Source: Proteromonas lacertae
Lineage: Eukaryota; Sar; Bigyra; Opalinata; Proteromonadidae
Assembly: GCA_002245135.1 (NCBI GenBank)
Contig: NGBS01000004.1
Span: 62,001 to 126,000 of the forward strand
Length of the DNA: 64,000 nt
Reading direction: 5' to 3'
A program made the position numbers and the translations under genes. The notes below the pieces were generated by a model that was given only the letters and a program-made list of their open reading frames with translations, did no database searches and had not been told where the DNA came from. Below, piece after piece: positions 53,603 to 64,000 of the stretch. Each line of letters starts with the position of its first letter. Within the stretch, counting starts at the first letter, position 1.

Positions 53603-54350
53603 ATGGTTTATTTCATTTGCGATGTATGTCAAGAGACATTAAAGAAAAATAAAGTTGATCAGCACTTAAAAATGTGTAAAGAATGCAATGGCGTGTCTTG
53701 TGTTGATTGTGGCAAGTTCTTTTCTGGAACATCTTATTCACAACACTCAATTTGTATTACAGAAGCTGAAAAATATCAAGGTGCTTTATTTCAGAAGAAA
53801 AATGGAAAAGAAAAAGTAAATCCACAAGAAGTATGGATGAATAAAATCAAAGAACAAGCCGAAAACTGTAAAGATCCAACATTGAAGAAAGTGTTTGTAA
53901 AATTAGCAGGTTATGACAATGTTCCTAGAAAACAAAAACCATTTATAAATTTTGTACAAAATAGTTGTCATTTTCCTAAAGATCAAGTTGATAAGGTATG
54001 GAAGACATTAGAAGAAATAAAAACAAACATACAACAAGAAAGAGAAGTTGAAAAAGCCACTAAAAGAAAAGCAACAGAAACAGCTGAATCAACAGAAGAA
54101 AAAGTAGAGAATAAGATCAAAAAAACAAAAACAGATGAAGATGGAAAAGCAGAAAAGATTAATTGGAATGATTTGATTATGAAAAACCTTAACAACAGAA
54201 CCAGTTGATCCTAAGAAACTATTTAAAAAGATATATAAAACATTACCAAAAGATGAAGTAAATAATGATAAAAAGAAGCTAAAAAAGGAATTCGATGATG
54301 TTGTTCAATCGAATGAAGCAATTAAGAAAGATATTGTAATACATCTATAG
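53603..54350 (+). CDS. LYAR: LYAR-type zinc-finger nucleolar protein, one-base frame break
   Basis: Start MVYFICDVCQETLKKNKVDQ matches LYAR. The two LYAR C2HC fingers follow: CDVC...HLKMC, then CVDCGKFFSGTSYSQHSICI. After these come the WMNKIKEQAE helix and VPRKQKPFINFVQNSCHF, then a Lys/Glu-rich linker. The C-terminal LYAR helix begins INWNDLIMK. Here the frame ends at TGA (54206-54208), but skipping one A in the AAAAA run at 54182-54186 gives TLTTEPVDPKKLFKKIYKTL and runs on to TAG at 54350, matching the family C-terminus. LYAR acts in rRNA processing in the nucleolus. Fits near NOPCHAP1, another nucleolar gene. Confidence 0.8.
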
Positions 54351-54505
54351 TTTTTTTTTGTTTAGATTTTTTTAATTTTTCCTTCATTTTCTTTTTTTTA
54401 ATGTTTTATAGTACCAAAACAAACAGAATTGAAAAATAAAAACATATATAAAAAGTAAATTATCATTAATATGTAGAAACACTTTTAAATAATTATATAT
54501 ATAGT

Positions 54506-55369
54506 TTATCGAAAATGAGCACTAGCATGAGATGAATGGGTAGAATGAGATGATGGGCGAGGAATGGTAGTTGGTGCTGTTTGACCTTCTTCCAAATTCA
54601 ATATCTGAGTTCCAGTATCACGAATACTATCATGATGGTGGTGATGATGATGTTTGTCACGACTTGGCATTCGTTGACTAGGTAAATAGGGTGTATTAGA
54701 TAACTGTGGTGTTCTTGTTACATCATAATCTCTGGAATTACCTCTACTGATATCATTCTTAATAGCATTGTAATGGTAATGAGGTCCTAATTTGTACATT
54801 GGTTGTAACTTCTCTTGTGCTTGAGATTTCCACTGATTATGGAATGAAGCAACTTCACCATCATTTAAATTCTCTAAATGTTCATTACTTTCTATTGCAC
54901 CACCATTTACTCTTTGTTTTGTCATTGTGTGGGATTTATCTCCAAGTTTTCTTTGTAATTGCATTTTATCAATATGATTTCTACCATCACGTAAACTAGC
55001 TTGTGTTTGAGAAATATCACCATTTCTTGTATGACTGAAATGTCTCTCTGTTACAATTGGAGGGTTTTTACCATTATTTTCTGCACAATAGCTGTATGTT
55101 TCTATATGGCATGCTCCATCTTTAGGTAAATTAGCAAAATCAGCTGATAACATTTGATGCATACTGTTCATTTCTTTACTTAGATTTTCAAACATGCCTT
55201 GCATAGCTGTAAATGGTGTAATATCTTGTAGACCTCTATTTCTACTACCATGACTACTGTGATGACCGTTTTCTAGCTGATTTCCTGCCATTCTGTTCAT
55301 ACTCATATGAGCAAATGGATCCATAAATGGATCTCTAAAGAATTCATCAACAAGATCGTTATGATTCAT
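54506..55369 (-). CDS. Myeloid leukemia factor (MLF)-family protein
   Basis: Single exon, 287 residues. Start MNHNDLVDEFFRDPFMDPFA is the usual MLF front. The core follows: YSYCAENNGKNPPIVTERHF, GRNHIDKMQLQRKLGDKSHT, EHLENLNDGEVASFHNQWKS. The tail is His/Ser-rich with seven histidines in a row near 54640. MLF proteins shuttle between nucleus and cytoplasm and bind 14-3-3 and chaperones; in protists their role is little known. The KLGDKSH and LENLNDGE signatures are well kept. Confidence 0.85.
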   Translation of the reverse strand: MNHNDLVDEFFRDPFMDPFAHMSMNRMAGNQLENGHHSSHGSRNRGLQDITPFTAMQGMFENLSKEMNSMHQMLSADFANLPKDGACHIETYSYCAENNGKNPPIVTERHFSHTRNGDISQTQASLRDGRNHIDKMQLQRKLGDKSHTMTKQRVNGGAIESNEHLENLNDGEVASFHNQWKSQAQEKLQPMYKLGPHYHYNAIKNDISRGNSRDYDVTRTPQLSNTPYLPSQRMPSRDKHHHHHHHDSIRDTGTQILNLEEGQTAPTTIPRPSSHSTHSSHASAHFR

Positions 55370-55973
55370 TTTGAGAGAGAGAAATAGTTTAGTTTGTAAA
55401 GAAAATCAAGAATGAATATTGTGGTGTTTTTTTCGTTAGTTTTCTAGATCATTCTAGAACATTACATTAATTCCATTTAGAAAATCTCTTAATCTGAAAG
55501 GTATTTATATATTCCAATCTTGTTTTTATTTTCGTTTTAACATGTTTATACTTAAACATAAACGTCAGGTCGCTTTTCTGTGAATGCTGTTAATCATACA
55601 CATGAAAATACTACTTGACAAGAAATATTGGAGTGAAGGAACTGTCTTTCATCCTTATTGAACTATGGATTTCAAACTCCTATCCATTCTATGAATTTAT
55701 ATTTATATTTTATAGATAAAACAAGAATGCATTAGAATATGAGATTATTTTGTTACGAATATTTTTTGAGAAATATAATACTCGTTTCTTCCGTTTTTTC
55801 ACTTGTTTAGAAAATTGATTGAATTGATAACTAATTATACTTTATGAATCTAAAATAAATGCATTAACTTTTTCTGAATTTGCATAAATCATAATATTTT
55901 TTTAACTTGATTATTTTAGTCATTTTAAAATATGACCGTTTTAAGTCGTTATTTTTACTAAATTTTCATCCGA
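55370..55973. other. Intergenic region before the P4-ATPase gene
   Basis: About 600 bp between divergent genes. Contains CTAGATCATTCTAGAA-type short palindromes near 55443-55460. No exon or RNA gene recognised. Confidence 0.45.
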
Positions 55974-58900
55974 ATGGTAAAGAATAAAAATGCTAAAATA
56001 CATGTTGAAGACGAGAAGTACGTACTTTTTGTAAATAACAGAACAAAGAATGGAAAAGAGTAACTTCAAATTATTATATCTCTTAGATTTCCAAGTAATT
56101 ATTATAGAACGTCTAAATATAACTTAATAACATTTTTACCTGTGAATCTCTTTGAACAGTTTAGGAGAATAGCTAATTTGTTTTTCTTAATCATGACAGG
56201 CATACAACTTATACCAGGTATTGCTACTGTGTTTATATTATTCGTAGGTGTATCTCCATATGCAATAGAAGTGAATATCATACCATTAGTGATTATTCTA
56301 GGACTTACAGCTATTAAAGATGGTTATGAAGATTGGAGAAGGCATAAAGAAGATAAAATAACTAATTCTGCTTTGTATTCTGTATTGCTTCCAAGTATAT
56401 AGTTAATTCATTTATTTTTGTTGAATAGAAGATGGTGGAGGAGGTGTTGAATATAAAGTATTAAGCAGTGGAGAATTAAAAGTTGGTGATATAGTAGAAT
56501 TACATGACGGAGAAGCATTTCCAGCAGATTTAGTTGTATTGAGTTCCAGTGAAGAGAATGGTTTAGTATTTATAGATACAGCTAGTTTAGATGGTGAAAC
56601 AAAGTATATATAACTAAACTATTTATAATAATAATAATAATAATGAATAGTCATAAGAAAAGACAAGCACCTAAAGCATTATATGAAAAATATAAAGATG
56701 ATAATGAGTTTAAAGGCTTAGAGAGTATTATAGAATGTGATGTTCCAGATGATCAATTGAATATATTTCATGGTGTAATGAAATTTACTGATCCAAATGA
56801 AGCAGAATTATCATTGGATGTTATTAATGTATATATAATATTTTAATTTATTCATATTTAATAGTTTTTACCAAGAGGAGCAATACTCAGAAACACATCC
56901 AAAGCATATGCAACTATCGTATATACTGGAGAGAATACAAAATTATCAAGAAATCAAAAAGAGCCAAAATTTAAATTTTCAAGAATAGAAAGATTGATGA
57001 ATAAGTTCGTTCCTGTTATATTTGCTATTCAAGTGGTATTAGCTTTACTAGGAGGTGGTTTGGCTAGATTATATGATGATACATGGATACAGTTAGGATG
57101 GAGTACTGGATATTCAAATATAAAGAATTATTTCTTTGATAGTTGTACATTTTTCATATTATTTTCATATTTAATACCAATGTCGTTGTATGTTGGATTA
57201 GAATTTAGTAGATTACTTCAAGCATTGTTTATTGCTGTATATTATTATATTTTTATTATTATGTATAGTGGGATTTAGATATGTTTGTTGAAGGAGAAGG
57301 TGGTTGTTTGACTAAGACATCTAATTTAAATGATGAATTAGGTCAAATAGAATTTATTTTTAGTGATAAAACAGGTACTTTAACGGAGAATTTGATGTTA
57401 TTTAGATCTTGTTCAATTGGAGCTGATTTGTTTGATGAAAGTAGAATAAATAATATTCGAAATCAAACTGCAGATATTGTAATGCCAATTAATAGTGATA
57501 TTACACAATATTTTTTATTCTGCTTATCACTTTGTCATGAAGTTTCACCTGAAATTAAAAATGATAAAATAAACTATAGATCAGAATCACCTGATGAATT
57601 GGCTTTAATGGAAGCATGTGAATTATTGAAATGCCCTTTGAAACAGAGATTAGAGAATAAAATGGTTGTTCAATATTTGGATAAAAATATTGAATTTGAT
57701 TTACTACATTTATTACAATTCAATTCTGATAGAAAAAGAATGTGTGTAATTGTAAGGAAATTAGATAGTAATAAGATATATGTATTTAGTAAAGGAGCTG
57801 ATAGTGCAATATTTGCACTAAGTTCAAAAACATTTGGAATGGATTGTATCTATCAAGATGATAATGAATATCAGAATATATTGAATAAGACAAATGAATA
57901 TTTAACTGTATAATAATGACTTTATATATATTGAAATAGTTATTTTCTCAAAAAGGATACAGAACTTTATTATATAGTGGTAAAGAAATTGGAGAAGATG
58001 ATTACCAAAACTGGAAAGTGAAATTAACAGAAGCAGAAAACTCACTTAAAGATAGAGAACAATTAATTGATTCTGTTTTTAAAGAAATTGAACAAGGAAT
58101 GTATATTATTGGATGTACTGCTGTTGAAGATAAGTTACAAGATAATCTACAAGAGACTTTAAGTTCATTTTTAGCAGCTGGTATTCAATTTGCTGTTGCT
58201 ACTGGAGATAAGTTAGAAACGGCTGTAAATATAGGATATAACTGTGGATTATTGACCAATAAAATGAAATTGTTGTATATGAAGGGAGATAATGAAGATT
58301 CATTGAAAGAATCTATCTCCAATTTATTAGACACAATTAAAAACTATCCAAATGAGACTTATGCTTTAATTGTAGTAGGAGATCAGTGTGATATATGTTT
58401 AAAATCATTTATTGATGATTTTTCACTTCTTTTTTCAAAATGTGCAACAGCTATTTGTTGTAGAATGACTCCTCTACAAAAATCAAAAATGGTAAAATTA
58501 GTAAGAGAAAAAATGAAGAAATGTTGTTTAGGTGTTGGAGATGGTGCTAATGATGTAAGTATGATATTAGAAGCCAATGTTGGAGTTGGTGTATTTGGTA
58601 AAGAAGGAAGACAAGCAGTTAATAACAGTGATTATGCAATAAGAAAGTTTCACCATTTGAAAAAGTTGTTATTTGTACATGGAAGATGGAATTATTTGAA
58701 ATGTGCTTTTCTTGTATATTTTGCATTTTATAATAATCTTTCATTTTCCATTCCACAATTTTTGATTGGAATATTTAGTGGTTTTACTGGTTGTAATATG
58801 TATCCTTCAGCTGTATTGTCAGTATATAACATTTTATTTTCTGGACCAATTTTCATGGCATTTGGTTTGTTTTATGAAGATGTTTCAATGAAGAGTTTAA

Positions 58901-59491
58901 TGGATAATCCAGAGTGTTATAAAAGGTTAATTACAGATACAAGATTCTTCTCATATAGAAACTACTTTTTCTGGTTATTCCTGTCAATATCACAAGGGTT
59001 ATTATCTTTCTTTGTTCCTTATTTGACATATTCATATTCAGATGATGTATTAACATCAAAGAGTTTTAATACTGGTTTTTATGTATTTGGTTTAGTTGTT
59101 ATTTCAATCAATATATGGGGAAATTTCTTCATTTCATCAAGTATGATTATATTATTATTATTATATATTTTATATAGTCTGTGTTTCTAGATGGAACTTC
59201 TTGAATTCATTTCTCATATTTATATCAATACCATTGTTCTATATTGTTATGTTTATAAGTGCTGCAATGGATGGTGTTAATCTATCAACAATAGCAAAGA
59301 ACTTTCAAATCAGTTTAATTTGGTTGATTATTATTATTGGATGTATTATTGGAATTATCATCAAATATTCTCAGTTGAATTTTTTGAAATTATTCGCACC
59401 AAGCGATATTGATATCATAAAAGAAATAGAATATGTAAAAGATAAAAATGAAACAGTTAGAGAATATATCGTAAAAGAATCACAAAAATAA
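55974..59491 (+). CDS. P4-type phospholipid flippase ATPase
   Basis: About 1,080 residues in eight or more exons with introns of 27-50 nt. Start [15 protein letters not shown] at 55974; after the first intron the family front appears ([18 protein letters not shown]). Then [23 protein letters not shown], the membrane motif PMSLYVGLE (PISL type), TSNLND and the phosphorylation site [26 protein letters not shown] and [12 protein letters not shown] follow, with ten hydrophobic helices in all. P4-ATPases flip aminophospholipids from the outer to the inner leaflet, usually with a CDC50 partner, not seen here. All catalytic motifs look intact. The extracellular loop after helix 3 is short. Confidence 0.93.
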
Positions 59492-59546
59492 AAGTAATTA
59501 GTTATTAAGAATAATATTTATATTATGTTTTTATTTTTTCTTCTAA

Positions 59547-61585
59547 TTATCTATTCACAACAATCTCTTTCCAATCTTCAAGAATAGGAATTATATCATA
59601 AACTCCTAAACTTTCTTCACCATAAACACTTTGAACTATATTCTTAATCTGATTAATATACTTCTCCATTTTCACAACACCTTTCATTACATTATTCATT
59701 CTATCAATACAAGGAAGTATGTTATTAATATCACTAATTAACAACTTCTTACATATATCCACTAATATTCTATGACTTAATTCAGGATTCTTTGTATTCA
59801 ATTCATTGATTTTATCACTAATTATCTCTTCTCTTGTTGTATTTACATTATATTTCCTTAATTCTGCTTCTAATTCTTTAACTCTTATTAACAGTAAATT
59901 ATAATTCTTTTCAGTTGGTTTATTCATATCTTGAAGATATAATTTCTCATTTTCTTTGGTCATTTGATTTAATTTGTTTTTCAATTCCTTATTCTCTGTT
60001 TCTAGTGACTTTATTCTATTCATATTTTGATTATAATAGTATTGTAAATCACTCAGTTTTCCTATTAAAATAATAAATTATATATTTCAATACTTTTCAA
60101 ATCAACTTCAATTCTACTCTTTTCTTCACAATTTCTACATGTATATGGAGGTAATGGAAATGGCGGAGGAGGTGGATAAGAAGAATTAGGTGGAAAATAA
60201 GATGGAGGGAATGGAAATGATTGGTTCATTTTCTGATAATAATTATAATAAGGATCTGGATTTAATTGATCATGAATTCTTTTCAATTTTACATTAATAT
60301 CATCATCATCATTTTTCTTATTCTCTTTTTTAATTTTATTATTAACAAATTCATTGATTACACTTTCAGATGACATTATATCTTTTGGTTCAATATAATT
60401 GGGTGTTTTAGTTACTTTCTTATTCTTAACAGATGATACTGTAGATGATGATGATGATGGTGATATTACTGATTTGGACCTTTTATGTGAATAAGTTGAA
60501 AGTGATGAAATTGAACTATTCCTTCGTCTATTGCTAATATCACTTTTATCATCATTTTTACTCAATTTATATATTTTATCTTGTAAATAGAGTAAATCAT
60601 TATTTTTATTTCTTAATTGAACTTCTAAATAATGTATTTGTTTTTCTAATATATCATTTTTATGTTCTTTTATATTCACAGTTTCTTTTGTTTCACTTTT
60701 TATTGAATGTAGATTTTCATCTTTTGATCTTAGTTTTGCTTCTAATAACGCTTTATCTTTCTTTATATTCGCTAATTGACTTTGCAATTCATAAATTGTA
60801 TCTTCTTTCTTCTTTATTTCATTTTGTTTGATTTTGGTTTTACATCTTAAATCTTGAATTATTAATGATTTAGTTTTTATATCTGTTTTTAAATGATCTA
60901 TATCATTAACATTATCAAGAGAGGATATTTCTAAATCAATTTCACTACTTGGAGGTGTTGCTGATACTGATGATTTTTTCTTATGATATTTGTTATTGAT
61001 TGATAAGGATGAATTTGATAACTCATTGATTATTATTGGAGTTTGTTCAGTTGTATTTGTTGTAGCAGTGGTTGCATTTGTCGTTGTTGTGTCTTGAGAT
61101 GATATTACTACTGTATCTGTTTCTGTAGAATTGACAATGTCATTTGATTCTAATAAAGTCATAACATGGTCAAATCTATTCTGTATTGTTTCAGTGAGAG
61201 ATTCTGAAGTGTGAGATGGTGATTCGGTTTCTCCAGAGTAGGATGAAGTTGTTATCTCAGTTTCTAGAGAATTACATTCAATATAACATACTTATAGGGG
61301 TATCATCATCATTTTGATTCTGTTGTGTAGGTAATGGAATATTCCTTAATTGATCTATCACTGGTTCAGAAGATAAACTAGATTTCTCATTACTGGTATT
61401 ATTTTCTGTTGAAGATGATAATGGAGAATCAATTGATAAATCTTCAGATGATTTTTTATCACGTACTGGTACAGTAGCAGGATGTTCATATTTTGGAGGA
61501 GATGCTGGTCTTAAATATTAAATTAATAATTTATATACACTGGCATATCCTTTGCAGGTTCTATGTCACTGTCATCACTATTCAT
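59547..61585 (-). CDS. Coiled-coil protein, possibly centrosomal (CEP70-like)
   Basis: Four exons with introns of about 28-32 nt; about 640 residues. Start MNSDDSDIEPAKDMP at 61585. A Ser/Thr-rich front, then basic coiled coil (KTKIKQNEIKKKEDTIYELQ, KALLEAKLRSKDENL), a Pro/Tyr-rich stretch (FPFPPSYFPPNSSYPPPP) and CRNCEEKSRIEVDLK. A second coil (RIKSLETENKELKNKLNQM) leads into a helical end, PELSHRILVDICKKLLISDI and ILEDWKEIVVNR. Coiled coils followed by this type of helical end recall CEP70-like centrosomal proteins. This is a loose likeness. Shares an 81-bp divergent region with the NDRG gene. Confidence 0.55.
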
Positions 61586-61614
61586 TAGTTAGAAAAAAGC
61601 ACTTTTATCAAAAT

Positions 61615-61634
61615 GATTTATCAAATCAAGCTTT
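61615..61634. promoter_or_regulatory. GCTTGAT-TTGATAA divergent motif
   Basis: ATTTATCAAATCAAGCTTTT in the gap between the coiled-coil (61585, minus) and NDRG (61667, plus) starts; minus-strand reading AAGCTTGATTTGATAAA. The two halves here touch each other. Confidence 0.45.
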
Positions 61635-61666
61635 TTATAGACAAGCCAAACATATTCGATTTAGAA

Positions 61667-62854
61667 ATGAACAAATATATTGATTTAGGAATTGATTCTC
61701 CATCATCATCATCATGGTGGTTGTATATATCATGATACTATATATATTATGAATGTAGGTTTGGATCGATAATTGTTATGGGTATTCTAATTTTAATCTT
61801 GAAGAAGGTTAATGGTGAAGCACCAATACAAGTATGATAAAATAATATACACTACTATTTAGGTTCAACCTAATCATGTTCCTTCTTATGAAAGAAATAA
61901 AAGAAAAGGAATTAATCTAAATAAAGAAGAAGAGAATGAAGAAGAGGAAGTAATTACAAAATACAGGACTCAAGATGAAAGGAAAGAAATATTTAATACA
62001 GATTATGGAAGTGTTTCTGTTAGTTTTATTGGAGATTACAAGAATTCTCACTACAATGTAGTTGCAGTACCAGATTTTGGATTATCAGCATCGTATTTGT
62101 TCTATTAATATGTGTTAGAATGTGTTTTAATGAATTTATTGATTATTGTGATTTAAAAAATGAATTTCAAAATCATTCATTCATTTACATCAATTTTTGT
62201 GAATTAGCTAGTCCAAAATATAAAACAGAATTAACTATTGAAGATATGGCTGATGCTTTATCACAAGTCGTTAATCAGTTAGATATCGGTAATTTCATAG
62301 GAATGGGTGTAGGATTAGGTTCAGAGGTATTACTAGAGTATTCACTAAACCATAGAGATCAATTAATATGTTTAATATTGTCAAATGTACATCGAAATGT
62401 TTGTTCTATATTTGAATGCTGGAATTATATGTTGATGAAGTTATATTTTAAGTTGGGAAATATGAGTTCATTCTACGATAGTTTACTATATTATCATTAC
62501 ACTAAACAGTTTTTATCATTCAATTCTAATTTACAAATCAAATATTTGAATGAATTATGTAGTAATAATGTTGATTCAATATATGCACAATTAAATGCTT
62601 ATTATAATAGAAAATATATAGATCCAAAGAAATATCAGTTCAAAGAACCACTCCCCATGTTGTTATTAAACGGTACTCACAATACATATAGTCAAACTCA
62701 TGATACTTTGACATTTGTACAACCATTAGATAAGAGATTCACTTCAGTTATACAAATTAGTCAGTCGACCCATAATGTGTTTCAAGAAAATCCAATAGAT
62801 TGTTATAAACCACTAACATATTTTTATCAAGGATTGAATATACCAACAAAATAA
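61667..62854 (+). CDS. NDRG-family alpha/beta-hydrolase-like protein, membrane-anchored
   Basis: Four exons with introns of about 26-39 nt; about 360 residues. Start MNKYIDLGIDSPSSSSWW, then an N-terminal membrane helix (GSIIVMGILILILKKVNG). The NDRG fold follows: SVSFIGDYKNSHYNVVAVPD, FGLSASMCFNEFIDYC, MADALSQVVNQLDIGNFIGM and GVGLGSEVLLEYSLNHRDQL. The nucleophile position reads GVGLGS, without a Ser-His-Asp triad, as in other NDRG proteins, which lack hydrolase activity. Length fits; the N-terminal anchor is unusual for the family. Role uncertain, often stress or differentiation linked. Confidence 0.78.
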
Positions 62855-62953
62855 AAAGAATAATGATAAATGTTTTGTTGTTTTTTAGATATATATTGAT
62901 TATTATTATTATTATTACTTAAACCAGGTCATATAAATGATTTAGTTTACTTA

Positions 62954-63798
62954 TTATAAAGGAACATCAGCGACTATTTTCTTTAATTCTCTCAAAGTCT
63001 CCCATGCCTTTGGTCTTTTATGAGGATCTATTGATAATAATCTGTTAATTAAATTCTGCATGTCAGTACCATATATTTCAGGAATTGGCTCAATTAAATT
63101 TCTGTTAATTTTGTCTATCAACTCTCCCATATCATTAGCCATAAAAGGTTTTTTCAAAGTACACAATTCATATAGAATACATCCAAAAGACCAAAGATCA
63201 ACTTCAAATGAGTATATTTCTTGATTTAACATCTCAGGGGCTTGATATAATGGAGAACCAACTATAGATGCAGCTACATTTGATGTTTTCAATAATTTTG
63301 ATAAACCAAAATCACCAATTACACATTCATTACATTCAGTCAAAAATATATTGTCGGGCTTCAAATCCCTATGCATAACCTTCTTGTCATGAAGATATAC
63401 TAGCCCAGAACATATTTGTTTTGCAAATCTTCTTACGTCCTATTGAATTATACTTGATTTTATACTTTCTTTGTGATAAGTCGGTTGTTTTTGGCAAAAT
63501 GTTTGATCAATTTACCTAAATCACCATTTGGACAAAATTCAGTTATTATTTGAAGGATGGATTCGTCTATGAAGTGAGTATAGTAATGAAGCACCTGACG
63601 ATCGTGTAAATTCTCTAGTATTTCCAACTACAAAGTAAATCAATAATATACTTCACGAACTATTATTTCTGTTTCTTCTGAACCTAACACAATATGCTTT
63701 AAGACATATTCTCTTTCTAACCTTGTAACAAGGAATACTCTACCAAACTGGCCACCTTTCATCTCTCTAATTAGATTATACTCACCAACATCACTCAT
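62954..63798 (-). CDS. NEK-like Ser/Thr protein kinase
   Basis: Three exons (introns of 24 and 26 nt); about 265 residues, only the kinase domain. Start MSDVGEYNLIREMKGGQFGR at 63798, VLKH in the VAIK place, FCPNGDLGKLIKHFAKNN, catalytic loop MHRDLKPDNIFL, DFGLSKLLK, VGSPLYQAPEML, VDLWSFGCILYELC, ending LKKIVADVPL. All catalytic residues are present. The GDLxKLI and SPLYxAPE patterns point to NEK kinases, which in flagellates often work at basal bodies and flagella. No C-terminal coiled coil is left, so the subtype is open. Confidence 0.85.
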
Positions 63799-64000
63799 TC
63801 TAATATTATTGTTGAATTCTAGTAGTTATATAGACTTTTAATACATTTTTAGCCTCTATTTTTTTCTTTTCTCTTTTGCATAAGATATAGATTTTTTGAG
63901 ACTCATCAAACTCATACATGAATAAGTTACAAAATAGTTAGCTGTTCTAACTAGTATGTTAGGAAATTATTATTGTATAACAATATATCTAAAGATATTA
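63799..64000. other. Right edge, no gene seen
   Basis: About 200 bp upstream of the NEK-like kinase. ATCAAAC at 63905-63911 is a possible promoter half-site. No exon recognised. Confidence 0.4.

Noticed and set aside
1-64000. Non-standard genetic code (stop reassignment)
   Set aside because: TAA, TAG and TGA each end genes with complete family C-termini (for example TAG in SSNA1 copy 3, TGA in GTP cyclohydrolase II); in-frame stops are explained by introns.
1-64000. tRNA or rRNA genes
   Set aside because: I looked for B-box-like GGTTCGAATCC and for cloverleaf stems in the long gaps and saw none; a covariance search would be needed to be sure.
1-64000. CRISPR arrays or transposons
   Set aside because: No spaced direct repeats, no reverse transcriptase or transposase sequence; the only tandem repeats are microsatellites and the SSNA1 and zinc-module genes.

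Overview
This is a compact, AT-rich eukaryotic nuclear segment with about 45 protein-coding genes on both strands. TAA, TAG and TGA all act as stops, so the code is standard. Most genes are broken by extremely short introns, typically 25-46 nt, nearly all starting GTA and ending TAG; for example 26 nt at 27503-27528 and 31 nt at 38943-38973. Gene models therefore have to be joined across small frame breaks. Two clues point to a flagellated stramenopile. One is a secreted EGF-type protein at 15540-16737 that reads like the Sig1/Ocm mastigoneme family. The other is a set of centriole and flagellum genes (SSNA1/DIP13 x4, katanin p60, a MORN protein). Introns of about 30 nt recall Blastocystis, so a flagellated opalinate relative such as Proteromonas is my best guess. 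This is inference, not proof.

Layout. 1-2113: first codons of a minus gene and a SulP/SLC26 anion transporter. 2885-6035: three intronless Cys-rich zinc-module genes of one unrecognised family. 6176-14395 (minus): SHOC1/ZIP2-like protein, pseudokinase-SPRY protein, C2H2 factor and ORC1. 14464-20155: GTP cyclohydrolase II, mastigoneme-like protein, a basic/acidic protein, and an EF-hand/zinc/PH/CaMK-type kinase. 20276-26103: TRM112, a membrane protein, EFR3 and a Ser-rich protein. 26236-29848: four SSNA1/DIP13 genes in a row. 30461-34925: ribosomal protein L27, WDR25, a DBHS-like RNA-binding protein, a DoxX-like protein and a LysE-like exporter. 35000-41304: Cys-rich secreted protein, two unknowns, fucose-1-phosphate guanylyltransferase-like and carnosine N-methyltransferase-like enzymes. 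41389-49866 (42 kb onward): DPH2, an LRR-pseudokinase, katanin p60, MORN protein. 49995-55369: a 55-residue microprotein, a membrane protein, NOPCHAP1, an SPFH protein, LYAR and MLF. 55974-63798: P4-ATPase, a centrosomal-type coiled-coil protein, an NDRG protein and a NEK-like kinase.

Neighbouring divergent genes often share only 30-110 bp. Those gaps repeatedly carry a two-part motif, GCTTGA plus GTTTGAT, which looks like a core promoter element of this genome. The least explained items are the zinc-module trio, the SSNA1 array, the promoter motif, the 205-nt first intron of the L27 gene, and several genes with single-base frame breaks.
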